A stretch of DNA of 64,000 bases from Gamarada debralockiae (Eukaryota; Ascomycota; Leotiomycetes; Helotiales; Hyphodiscaceae): the NCBI GenBank assembly GCA_002803225.1, contig NXFV01000689.1, positions 1 through 64,000 on the forward strand, read 5' to 3'. Shown piece by piece: positions 48,295 through 58,391 of this stretch. Every line of letters begins with the position of its first letter. The stretch's first letter is position 1. The translations under genes were made by a program, and so were the position numbers. The notes beneath the pieces were generated by a model that was given only the letters and a program-made list of their open reading frames with translations, was not told the DNA's origin and ran no database searches.

Positions 48295-49088
48295 CTAATC
48301 TTGTCTGCCCTTCAGTAATCGCTTCGTGACCTTGTCCTTCTCGATGATGTATACGTGTGCTCCCCATCCTGACAACGCATCTCTGTCCACCGCATTCAGT
48401 AACGCCTGTGATATGGTCTCGAAAAGGTCTTCTGGTGCCTGCAACTCACACATTAGCATCTCCCATAACACGTAATCAGCACAGAGGAGAGAAAATACCA
48501 AATCCGGCTCCCACAGTCCCTCACAAGTACCAAACAACTGATCACTCGCCGTCCCAGACACAATAAAATCCTTCGCAAAATCAATGCACCCAATACTATC
48601 GAACCCACAAATAAACGGCTTGCCAGTCTTCTGATCAATCCCCGCAACCACCGGGCTCACAAAGAAAGGACCGAACCGTCTTTCATACAATGTGGAGGAG
48701 ACGAGATTGGCCATGGTGGAAGGCGAGATGTTGCGTTCCTCGCGGAGACGGTACATGTTGACTTTATAGCGGAAGAGATCGGAGACGGTGTTTACGTCTG
48801 TGGCGAGGCCCGTGAGACCCAGGTAGACGTCGCCGTAGGAGAAGATTTTGGGGAAGTTGTTGGAGACGGTGAGGGATTGGAGACCAAGGCGAAGGTCGCA
48901 GGCTATGGCGACGCAGTCTTTGCCTACCATTGCTACGCAGGCGCCGCCATCTGAAGGCAAGGTTAGAATGATGCATGGAGGGCGGTAGGGAGGGTAAGAT
49001 TCGTACTGATGGAGAATGGGGAGCTCTGGAGATGGAAGGGTTAGCTGGCTGGCATTCTGGTTGTTGAAGGGCAGGGAATGATTACCAT
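48295..49088 (-). CDS. PUP3: 20S proteasome subunit beta-3
   Basis: CDS complement(join(48295..48438,48499..48950,49007..49025,49086..49088)), 205 aa. The first coding exon is the ATG alone, and the second is 19 nt, giving MSSPFSINGGACVAMVGKDC. Family landmarks: DLRLGLQSLTVSNNFPKIF, YLGLTGLATDV, GPFFVSPVVAGID, CGFDSIGCID and DALSGWGAHVYII. Beta-3 is a non-catalytic ring subunit and lacks the N-terminal Thr nucleophile, consistent with this sequence. The last intron (48439-48498) is exactly 60 nt and has no stop in frame, so an unspliced transcript would add 20 residues after EPDL; family comparison says it is removed (EPDL-APEDLF). It is divergent from the TUG/UBX gene. Confidence 0.96.
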
Positions 49089-49656
49089 TGTGATGGATTT
49101 CGGATTGAGGTAGAGATCTTGAGAGGGAATGGAAGATTCCGAGAGCTCTTTTAGATATTCAAAGAGCTTCGCAGATGATTGTGTCGTGAAGATGAAGTGT
49201 TTGATACTCTGAGAAGGTCACGATGCAAGGTAGACACGGCTGTCGCGTCCGCCTCAGAAGCTCAAGGTGGTCTGTGCTTCGAATTATGTCAGGCACCGAA
49301 TGGATGCGCAAGATCGACAATTCAATATACACTTTTGCGCGCCATCATAAGAGGAATCCAGAATTTCGTTCGATTCCTACTTGCATAGACCAGAAGTTTG
49401 ATTTCTTAGAAGCGTGCTTTGGACTGGAACGCTCATATTCTTCAAGCATTTGCCATCCTTTCTTTCCTCAACTTCAACACCCCGCCACACCCTCTCTTCC
49501 TTACAAATTCCAACGAAGCAGACAGAAGTTGGAAGTCAAGCACCACCACGTTTGAAGTTAAAAACTTCTGCGGACCCGAGACCTCACTCTTTACTATCTG
49601 GAGGAGATACCTCTAGCTCAAAAAGCCAAACCGACTGAAGACGTTCTGCGCCCCCC
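49089..49656. promoter_or_regulatory. Divergent promoter region of PUP3 and the TUG/UBX gene
   Basis: 568 bp between the two start codons. Short frames on the plus strand (49179-49638) overlap each other and lack protein character. No proteasome-type promoter element could be identified with certainty. Confidence 0.5.
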
Positions 49657-51206
49657 ATGGCAGCCCACGTCGTGGTCGTTGACAGCAGCTTTCGAAACGC
49701 CAAGGTCAAAGTTACGCCAGCGACTTATATGGCAGATGTACTTGCGGATGCCTGCAAGAAGTTTAATTTCAACTCTAGCAACTATGGCCTCAAGTAAGCT
49801 TCTAGCGCCTATTGGAAAACATGTCTAACAGCTGCAGGAACAAAACCAAACCCATAGATCTCTCCCTGACCTTTCGGCAAACAGGCCTCTCTTCCGGCGC
49901 GAAGCTCGAGCTCGTCGTTGGTTCCAAGTCACCCTCCGTTGTCTCGGTCGCTTTACAAATACCTGATCCCTCAGGTCCGGGCAGGAGATTGACGGATAAA
50001 GTGCCAAGTGATACAACCATGTGGCGGATATTACGAAAGTTCGAGGGGAGCGAAGGAAGCAATTTGAATTTCACTGGCCGAGGAGTTGCGGAGGTTGCGA
50101 ATGGAGCCTCTGGAGCTGGACGGATCGTTTATGAGATGCCAACTCTGAATGTTGTTGGTCGAGAGCTGTCAACATTTGGGGACTTGCAGAAGACACTCGC
50201 ACAAATTGGCATAAATGGCGGAAGTGTTCTGATCAAGTTGAACTTCAAGAAGACAGAGCAACCTCTTGAGGAAGCTATGGCCGAGATTGGACAATACTTC
50301 AAGGAAGAGGAGAAGGTTGCGTCTGCTGGTACAAGCTCGGAAGGGGCCCCTGCAGCAGGAGTCACGGAAGCAATTGCGAGAATGTCTTCCGCAGAACCTT
50401 CAGGAGAGGATACTGATATGAAGGATCAATCCGCCGACTCTGGAGTTGCGGGAGAATCTTCATCACTGGTCACACCATCAAAGCGTCCTACACCAGTAAC
50501 ACCAGAGGAGGGTGTTCTTGGACCCGACCAGCGCCCTATTTCCGTCTATGCGGCTCCTTCGTCAGACGTCCCCAAAGCCGCTCTTCAACCCCACAATGAA
50601 GACGACTATGAACCCACCGTCGCCCACGCCAAGCTTCACCAGTCAAGACTCCTTAATGAGTCTCAAAACAAACGACTGTTATCTGACGCTGAGGCTGAGC
50701 AGGTTGAGAAGGACAAAGCGGCAAGACTGTCATCTATGAAGAAAGTCTCAATCAAGCTCCGATTCCCGGATCAGAGTACCCTCATCGCTCCTTTCAGTGC
50801 AGATGAGACAGCTGCAGAGCTCTACGACTGGGTTTCGAAGGTGATTGTAGCTGAAGACCAACCTTTCAAGTTGGTTTGGAGCGACAGAGGACCCAAGACG
50901 GTTCCGAAAGATGAGAAGAACTCGAAGAAGAAGCTAATTAAAGACCTGGGCTTGGAGGGAAGGGTAGTGGTTAATCTCGTTTGGGAGGATGGTGCGAGTG
51001 AGAGTGCACGAATTGCGCCAACTCTGAAAGAGAAGTATGCCGAGAAGGCACAACAGGTCACCGTCCCTGAGGTTGCAGCAGTGGAGACGAAGGATGAAGA
51101 AGCACCGTCGACTGTTGACAAAGGAAAGGGAAAGGAGAATTCTGATGGGGGAGCTGTTAAGGGCAAAGGGATGCCCAAGTGGTTGAAAGGATTCTCGAAG
51201 AAATGA
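49657..51206 (+). CDS. TUG/ASPL-type UBX-domain protein (p97/Cdc48 adaptor)
   Basis: CDS join(49657..49793,49838..51206), 501 aa. The N-terminus (MAAHVVVVDSSFRNAKVKVT) begins a ubiquitin-like TUG-UBL1 domain (about 1-80, with LSLTFRQTGLSSGAKLELV). A second conserved ubiquitin-like segment follows (about 90-195; PSDTTMWRILRKFE). After a Ser/Pro/Glu-rich disordered stretch, a UBX domain lies at about 345-425 (KVSIKLRFPDQSTLIAPFSA; ELYDWVSKVI). It ends in a Lys/Gly-rich tail (KWLKGFSKK). TUG/ASPL and yeast Ubx4 bind the hexameric ATPase Cdc48/p97 and modulate its assembly and substrate handling. The family assignment is firm. The specific cell role in this fungus is inferred. Confidence 0.9.
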
Positions 51207-51584
51207 GTAGATTACTTGGTGTTTGACGAAGCATGACATGGAGTTTCAGATGGCTTTGGTGGTGGTATGAGTATTGTTCGGCATTTGCAGGTACGGACGG
51301 GTATCATAGCGAGGAGTTCTGCTATGGCTTTGGCATTCATTGGTAGAATCACTATTATTTGAGACTGTTATCACCACGGCGTAGAAATCAATCACAGTTA
51401 AAAGCAACATTCCAAAATATGATCTTGAAGTTGTTCATTGTCTCGACGCATTCCCAAGCAGATGTCGCTAGCTATCATGAGGCTAGCATCCCAAAGGTAT
51501 CATCCATGAAAATCCTTCCATTTTGATTCATGTACAACTCCATCTTCCCATCCATGCAGAGGTACCGAAAGGAATGCGAAACGC
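51207..51584. other. Convergent 3' intergenic region
   Basis: 378 bp between the UBX-protein and eL36 stop codons. No gene or repeat is recognised. Confidence 0.5.
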
Positions 51585-52124
51585 TTAGTGACCGGCACGT
51601 CTCGACTCGGCAATGACACGCTGCAACTCGTCGACCTTCGCCTTGGCGCGACCGAAAGTACCGAGCTATTTCACCCATTGTCAGTCCTCAAGTCTTCATG
51701 CGATGGGTGGAGGGCCAGGAACATACCCTCTTCTTCGCCAGCTTACGGGCACGCTTATCCTTGGAGTTTCGGAGGAGTTCGATAACACGACGCTCGTATG
51801 GTGCAAGACTATTCAATCCAAATGTTAGCCCCAATCTCTCCATTAACCAACTCCTCTCCCTCAGAGCGACGTACCCAGAAACCTCCTTAACGATCTCCCT
51901 AACAAATTGAGTGCGCTTGCTCAAGTGGCCCTTAGTTCTGCTGACTCGTGGCTTGACGACTCTGGCCTCGGTTTTCTATATGGATGAAGAGATTGCGTTA
52001 GCCCGTTGAGTCCATCTTCAGAAATGAGAAGATCCTCCAAGAGGTGAGACGGGCTGGGGGTTCATACGTGACCCTTGTTAAGACCGACGGTCAGGCCGGT
52101 GCGTTCCTTGCGTTCTGCTGCCAT
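51585..52124 (-). CDS. RPL36: 60S ribosomal protein eL36
   Basis: CDS complement(join(51585..51665,51727..51808,51875..51975,52068..52124)), 106 aa, four exons. The sequence reads [19 protein letters not shown], then [20 protein letters not shown], then [20 protein letters not shown], then [18 protein letters not shown] and a final RRAGH. This is eL36 throughout, very basic and of normal length (yeast 100 aa). The first intron is close to the start codon, as common for fungal ribosomal protein genes, and is the longest (92 nt). eL36 is a structural protein of the large subunit. Confidence 0.97.
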
Positions 52125-53232
52125 TGTTGGTGATGGCGTTGCGTTGTCGTGGTGGTTTGTCGTGAGGGTGGAAAAGTTCGAGGCTCGATTTCGAGGTGGA
52201 GAGGTTTGGCGACTTTTTCGTGGGTCACGTGGTTGCAAATTAGGCGAGCTGCTAGTGGCTTGGCGGCTTGGAGGAACTCGACAGCCGGTCCTCTTCGAAG
52301 TCGCATCCAAAATCCAGATCTTTCACATGGCAAATTGATTCAGCCCATTAGCCTGCGAATGCATATGAGAATATGGAGGCAAACTTTTATCGTTACTGGA
52401 TCCAATACCCCTATCTAGGTATTCATTTCCCTGCGAATCGCGACGTTCGTCTCGTGCTCTGACTGTACCTGTGCCTCTCATCAGCCGCAAGAATGCTGGC
52501 TGGAATCTTGCAGTCCAATACATGGCACTTTCTTCCCGCCCTGAAAAGTTTCTCAAAAGCCTCATGGAACAACATTATCTCTTTACTGGTCGTCCCATTT
52601 TCAACAATTTCTTTTCTATTTTTGTTCTATGTACGAAATTCCACCGAATACGTGCTGCAAGCTACCGGTGGTCTTCTTAACACGAGGCTAACTAACGTCA
52701 TGCGGTACCTCACTATCATTCAGCTCCAGATTTCGGCGTACAAGGTGTATGTCCTCCCTGGGTTGTCAATAAAGATTTACCTGATTGGCTGCAGGTGATA
52801 ATTTATAACCCTCCCAAATGTACTCTGCTTCGACGTTATTGTCCTTGTACCTGTCAGCTTCACGGCGTGGCACAGTGCTAATTCTGCTGAACAATGTTGA
52901 GCTTCAATTTGATCGGAAACTTAGCCGTGTATTCATTGGTTGCATTGTCCTAGTTCATTAGGCTGAACTTACCCTAACGGTACTCAAGTGCCATGTGCAG
53001 TTAGATCAAGCTTCGAGCATGTGCCGCCTTGGGGCCCAGTGTTTCTCCATGAAGTATAAAGTCGCTAAGACCTCCTCCCTCTCCTCTATCTTCAACACTC
53101 TTTCAGTACTGACTTCCAAAACAATCGACGAACTACGTCACACGTCGCCCGAGTGACATTTATCAATCGCTTAACCTCCATCAACACCTCCATCAACCTC
53201 CAACAATTCAACTTTCTGCAAGAAAAGCAAGC
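52125..53232. other. Region between RPL36 and the small secreted protein gene
   Basis: 1.1 kb. The first part is the RPL36 promoter. A weak small-gene candidate lies at 52493-52881 (listed separately). The part from 53085 is C/T/A-rich leader sequence of the next gene. Confidence 0.4.
52493..52881 (+). CDS. Candidate small membrane protein with Cys-rich tail (weak)
   Basis: Tentative CDS join(52493..52744,52795..52881), 112 aa. Exon 1 encodes one or two hydrophobic stretches (NIISLLVVPFSTISFLFLFY). A GTGTAT donor and a GGCTGCAG acceptor with a CTGATT branch site delimit a 50-nt intron. Exon 2 then gives a short tail with five Cys (LRRYCPCTCQLHGVAQC). The geometry is plausible, but I recognise no family and the frame could be fortuitous. 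Confidence 0.22.
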
Positions 53233-53750
53233 ATGTTCACCCTCACCTTCCTCGTCCTGACTGTGTCAGCCTTTTCCTCAGCTCTCCCCGCTGTGACAAA
53301 AAAAGACACGACATGCTCTCCACCTTCGACCTTCACCATCGAAGAATTCGGAATCTTCACCCCTTCAGCTGGTAACAGCGCCGCATCGAACCTCTTCTTC
53401 ATATTCGGGGATGAGAACTACCGCACAGAATGCACCTCAAACATCATTTCGAATCCGACCACTCCTATTACCTGCACCAACAGCAGCATTGAGTACCTCT
53501 GGGATGGAAGCAACACTCTGACTATCGGCGAAACTTACACTCCCTGCAATTCGTAAGTTGGCTTTCTTCATTCTATGTAAAGCTCTACTTTTTGACTTGC
53601 TGCAGGGCCACAACAGCTTTCACTGCCGGAAGCCTTTTCATTTCATTGGATTGTATTCCGTCCGAAGTACCTTTTGGTGATGGCACTTTGTGCGAGAATC
53701 CGGTTGGAGAGTTGACGGGAGAGTTTACGAGAGACACCTTGTCGGCATGA
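53233..53750 (+). CDS. Small secreted cysteine-containing protein, 154 aa
   Basis: CDS join(53233..53552,53606..53750). The N-terminus MFTLTFLVLTVSAFSSALPA is a clear signal peptide. A KK near residue 23 could mark a propeptide end. The mature part has six cysteines (in TTCSPP, RTECTSN, ITCTNS, TPCNS, LDCIPS and TLCENP), so three disulfides are possible. It contains FTIEEFGIFTPSAGN, SNLFFIF and EYLWDGSNTL, a beta-rich pattern. The spacing recalls AA1-like small secreted fungal proteins, but that match is by eye only. It has no catalytic motif. Candidate functions are effector or surface protein. The single intron (53 nt) is canonical (GTAAGT...CTGCAG). Confidence 0.82.
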
Positions 53751-54697
53751 AGGCCCTTTCGTCTTACTCAGACAGCAAACATGGCTGCAATCGAAGGCAA
53801 GATGAGGTTGCGGCATGGACTGGGATTTAATGATGAGCTAATGAAGATTTTGAGGCGTTAGTGCTTGTAATGGTGCAACGGTCTTAATTTCAAGCAAACA
53901 GAGATACACTCGATTGCGCCAGTAAAATGCGTTGCTTTTCACATACAAGAGAATTCGGGACACGCACAGATTCTTAGGGCTTCCAAAGCCCAACCGGCAT
54001 TCCGGAATCTTAATCACCTACTTCACTTAAGCATTTGAGCTCCAACACCAGGCTATCCGAAGACGTACGTACGAGGTACTTTAAATATCAAAGACATTCA
54101 GCCTCGTCGAGTTGATTGCCACTCACATGACTCCGTATCGGGCTAGGGTAGCACCAATGAAGAAGAGGGGATCTTCACTGACCAATTACAATACAGCATT
54201 TTGCGCCTGCATGAACAGTTCATCAAGATCACTGGAAATGCTGAATGAGGGGTCTCAGCCTCGTATGGGACCCTGAATATCAAAGAAATTTTATTTTCTG
54301 TTGCCCCTTTTCATGACGTTATTTGTCGACATTTGTCAGATACGATGTTTTCGAACGGCCCAGACGATTCATTACACGACATCTGATTGGATGACAAAAG
54401 TGGAGCATTTTTCTTATCAGCGTCTTCCATGTTTGCGTTGTCGGCTTCTCTCGCCGCGAAAAAAGCACGGGCAAGTTCGACAAGCTAGAAATCGTTACAG
54501 AAGTGCAGAAGTGGTGCCAGAAAGGTAATTCGGGAGTAAGCTTTCCACTTTTGACTCCAACACTCTTTTTCACCTTCAACTTTCTTCTTTCGTGCAAACA
54601 AAAGTTCAGATATCATAATCCGATCTTCTCACGCCACCCTTCGCTACCAAAACTCCCTCTCACTCTGCAATCGATCTGTTGGATCAACAGCTTCACA
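53751..54697. other. Intergenic, promoter of CCP1
   Basis: 947 bp; no gene is seen. Overlapping short frames at 54301-54597 on both strands are not protein-like. The last 150 bases are C/T-rich leader. Confidence 0.5.
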
Positions 54698-55930
54698 ATG
54701 GCTTCCACAGCACGAACCTTCGCCCGCGCCGCGTGCAGATCCACGCCCTCCGCTTCTGCCTTCAAGACCTCAACCCGCAATACTGCGTTCACTCTGCCAC
54801 GACAGACTTTCCGCCAGCAATCCCGACGTGGATACGCCTCTGAGCCCACCAAGTCTTCCTCTTCGGGTCTCTACCTCGGTATCGGAGCTCTGGCCCTCGG
54901 CAGCGCTGGATACTACTTCTACTCGCAGGGCAACGGCTCTGTCCTTGCAGGCTCCGCCGGCGAAACCAAGGGTGTCTTTACCCCCAAGTTCGAGGACTAC
55001 CAGAAGGTGTACAACGAGGTGGCGTCGAGATTGGAGGAGAAGGACGATTACGATGATGGATCGTATGGACCTGTGCTCCTGAGATTGGCGTGGCACGCAA
55101 GTGGTACATATGATGCGAAGACTGGAACTGGTGGTAGCAATGGTGCTACGATGCGATTCCAGCCCGAGGGTGACCACAGTGCCAACGCTGGATTGAAGGC
55201 TGCGAGAGATTTCCTTGAGCCAGTTAAGCGTATGTGGTAATCCGCGCCGATCAATTGGAAGATTGAAGCTAACTTTTGCCTGCAGAGAAGTTTCCATGGA
55301 TAACCTACTCCGACCTCTGGATCCTCAGCGGTATCGTCGCCATCCAAGAAATGCAAGGCCCAGTCATTCCCTACCGACCTGGCAGACTTGATAAGGACAT
55401 GTCTGCTTGCACACCTGATGGGCGTCTCCCAGATGCCACCCAGGGCAACAAGCACTTGCGCGCCATCTTCGGACGTATGGGTTTCAATGACCAGGAGATT
55501 GTCGCTTTGAGCGGTGCCCATGCCCTCGGACGTTGCCACACTGATCGATCTGGTTTCGAGGGCCCATGGACTTTCTCGCCAACTGTCGTTACCAACGAAT
55601 ACTACAAGCTCCTCTTGAACGAGAAGTGGAGCTGGAAGAAGTGGAATGGTCCTAAGCAGGTTTGTGCCCCGTCACCCCCAAGAACGAGGCCGTAACTGAC
55701 AGCTTCAACAGTACGAAGACAAGACCTCCAAGTCCCTCATGATGCTTCCCACCGACATGGCCCTCGTGTCCGACAAGTCCTTCAAGGCATACGTCGAGAA
55801 GTACGCCAAGGACGAAGAACTCTTCTTCAAGGACTTCGCCGCCGTCATCACCAAGCTCTTCGAGCTCGGTGTCCCGTTCGCTGAGGGGTCCGAGAACAAC
55901 AGGATGACCTTCAAGCCCACCAACACGTAA
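54698..55930 (+). CDS. CCP1: Cytochrome c peroxidase, mitochondrial
   Basis: CDS join(54698..55229,55286..55659,55712..55930), 374 aa. An Arg/Ser/Thr-rich mitochondrial presequence ([15 protein letters not shown]) is followed by a hydrophobic segment ([18 protein letters not shown], about 58-75). This is the two-part signal used to reach the intermembrane space. The class I haem peroxidase fold shows the distal Arg-Trp-His in [13 protein letters not shown] (near 130), [11 protein letters not shown], the proximal His in [11 protein letters not shown] (near 256) and the proximal Trp in FEGPWTFSP. It reduces H2O2 with electrons from cytochrome c. There are three exons with GT-AG introns; the first donor is GTATGT after PVK. 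The start is chosen at the ATG that begins the presequence; an upstream open extension has no targeting character. Confidence 0.97.
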
Positions 55931-56611
55931 ATATCCGCACCCGATACCCGTACACGACCATCCTTTGAGATGAACATATAGAAGCCTTAGATGGATAAAA
56001 GGGAGTTATTGGACCGTAGAGTTAGATTGCTGTAGACTTTGGATTTTGCCTCCTTGACAGCCCCGCTGCGCTGTGTTTTAAGATCCGATTTTAGGATTCT
56101 GAGTTTTATTTGTTTCTGTAAGATTACCACATAGCCATCGTTGAATCAAGAAAATACCAACTCACCTCCTATTCTTCCTCGTCCCTAGTGAATAATCGTG
56201 TAATCGAAGATGCCGTCCTCATTCTTAAGGGCTGAAGGAGCGATTTCTCGAGGAATACAGAAGGACGAAGGAAGGGAAAGAAAGCAAGACGTTCAAATAA
56301 AGTCCCAGTGGCTCGAACAGGGCTTGAGAGGCCTTAGCAAGCAACCGTAGCGTATCATCATTCGTATTGGCAGGCCCACGACATGCAAAGTCTGGGGTAG
56401 TAACGCCTAGTGGCGTTTTACCCCGCAGACCCAACGACGCCAACTTCGAGTTCGTTTCACTGCTTTCGTCAGCTGCATTCCGCGATTTCCTTTTCACTAT
56501 AACTTCGATTACTTTACAAAGCGTTCTATTTAAGTACTTGAATTGAATGCGATTGAGATAACTGAGACGGTTTAAGGACGATATAAGGGAATAAGGGTTA
56601 AGATTTGAAGA
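55931..56611. other. Intergenic, nothing recognised
   Basis: 681 bp between CCP1 and the next gene. A 154-residue minus-strand frame (56225-56689) overlaps the start of the next gene and has no domain. Confidence 0.45.
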
Positions 56612-57527
56612 ATGTTGCCCAACCCAGCCGGCGGAAAATACGGCCCCACGTCCGGGAACCCGAATCTGTACCCACCAGGGACCGAGCATTTACGGCCTGC
56701 TAATGTGGAATGGCCACCGAGAGACCCTGTCGAGAAGAAAGTAGAGGCTGAAACAGCAGCATCGGTTAGTTAATCTCTATTTCTCTTCCAGAATCTCGTC
56801 TGACCGCTTACGAAGATAATGATGATTTGTTATGCTGACGAGGGCCTCAGAGAAAAGTTACCCTGAAAGAAAACAACATGGATACGCCCGAACACGTATC
56901 ATTGTATATTCAGGGACTGGAAATGAGAAGGAAAGTCGTTGGGGAGGATTATGTGGAGGATGCTTTGCAGAAGGGGAAGAGTGATTTTTTGAGGCCGTTG
57001 CAGCAGTTCGCTACCGTATGTTTCACATTTTCTTCCCCTGTTCCTTTATTTATATTTTCTTGCTTGTGTAGTCCATGATTTCTTTCATTCATTTTCGTCC
57101 TCAGATCGCAGGCATTGTCTTATGCTATGCGATGTTTTCAAGGCTGAGAGTCAGACAGGAATCAGCGTGGGGCACAATTTGGACCCGACCAGGTCTTGAG
57201 CTCAAGACAAGAAGTCTGCTCAATTTGGTCATGTTGACGGCTTTGGGGAAGTGGATTGAGTTGGGGACGCATGTTAGAGGTGCGGTTAGGAATGGGTGTA
57301 GTGAGGTTGAGATTCGGGAGTCGCTTTTGCAGGCCAGGTGAGTTTTCTCCTTCTGGTGTCTATTCCTGGGTGGTCTTAGGTCGTAGATAGATTTCTGGAG
57401 TTTAAAAAGCTGACTTGGGTATTACAGTGCTTATTGCGGGATGCCGGCTGGCATGGAAGCGTTTAGAGTTGCGGATAGGGTGTTGACTGAGATGGAGGAG
57501 AAGGGGGAGATGGTACGTGAGAAGTGA
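56612..57527 (+). CDS. Carboxymuconolactone decarboxylase-family protein
   Basis: Preferred CDS join(56612..56764,56851..57015,57159..57337,57428..57527), 198 aa. After an N-terminal Pro/Gly-rich segment, the CMD core is clear: WGTIWTRPGLELKTRSLLNL, LGTHVRGAVRNGCSEVEIRE, then AYCGMPAGMEAFRVADRVL, with the family Cys and His positions. Bacterial relatives decarboxylate gamma-carboxymuconolactone in the beta-ketoadipate pathway; the fungal substrate is not certain. Two points are ambiguous. The acceptor of intron 2 could be 57103-57104, adding 18 residues in frame; I prefer 57157-57158 because it gives the usual spacing. The 3' end could also splice at GTACGT (57513) into a longer tail instead of stopping at 57527. 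Confidence 0.85.
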
Positions 57528-58391
57528 ATGCTTAGCAAGTAGCTGGAGGTCCGTTTGAGGTGTGTTCAGGCCAAGAAGATGAGCGACGAGGATAGTTTGC
57601 TTGCCCGCGAGCTGCCGTGGTTGGCGCGGCAAGACTTTGAAGGCTGCTTAGAATTTGTTCGAGGGCAGTTGTTCATGCAGGATCTAAACTTTATTGCTTT
57701 AAGGAGATCGCATTTCCTTCCTCATTCTTTGGATCTTTGGATCTTGTTACGTATCATGTGGTTTGCTGAAGTGGTACATTGGGGGAGCTGCACGGCGGCC
57801 CGAATACCCTTGATTGGGTTTAGTCTGAACCCGTGACCAACCTCATGTTGGGAGGAAAACACAAGAGGAGACATCGTGAATTGAACAGGTTCTAAGAGGA
57901 AGCCAGCACTGCGTTTGTTTTCCTTTTTGGTATATATGGAGCGTCCGGAGCTGTAACCGGCTTGCGTAGTAAGTCAAGAACAGATGCATTGTTCTCTCAG
58001 CCCGGCAGCGTTCTGCTGAGATGCACTTGTGTCGTCACACCTAATCTCCAGTCCCACCTTCTACATTCCAAAGTGGATAGGATGTCCCGAATCCTTTCGG
58101 GAAACTTGTCGAATTAATGAACGGCGCTTCGAATAATCTCAGACGAGAATAGCTTTGCCGCCCAACGGTGGGTTCAAGTGACGATGGGCTTCATTCCAGA
58201 AAACATGTTGAGGGCAGTTCAAGTCTGGACAGCTACTCGAATAGTATCCAAGATCCAGGGATTGAAATGAGAAACCTTTACATGAAGCATATAAGTGACA
58301 GATCTCGCCCGCCAAACTGTTGTGCGCTTCAAACATCAAACTCCTGTTAACACAAATTCAAATACAAACACTTCAAAAGCATTCATTCACC
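57528..58391. other. Intergenic, possible alternative 3' exon of the CMD gene
   Basis: A frame at 57570-57836 (KKMSDEDSLLARELPWLAR and onward) could be a spliced 3' exon of the CMD-family gene. Its composition beyond residue 40 is not convincing. The rest, to the next ATG at 58392, holds nothing I recognise. Confidence 0.35.

Noticed and set aside
56225..56689. 154-codon minus-strand frame between CCP1 and the CMD-family gene
   Set aside because: Overlaps the first exon of the CMD-family gene and has no domain.
57570..57836. Possible 3' exon of the CMD-family gene
   Set aside because: Splice sites exist, but the in-frame stop at 57525-57527 gives a normal family length; kept only as an alternative.
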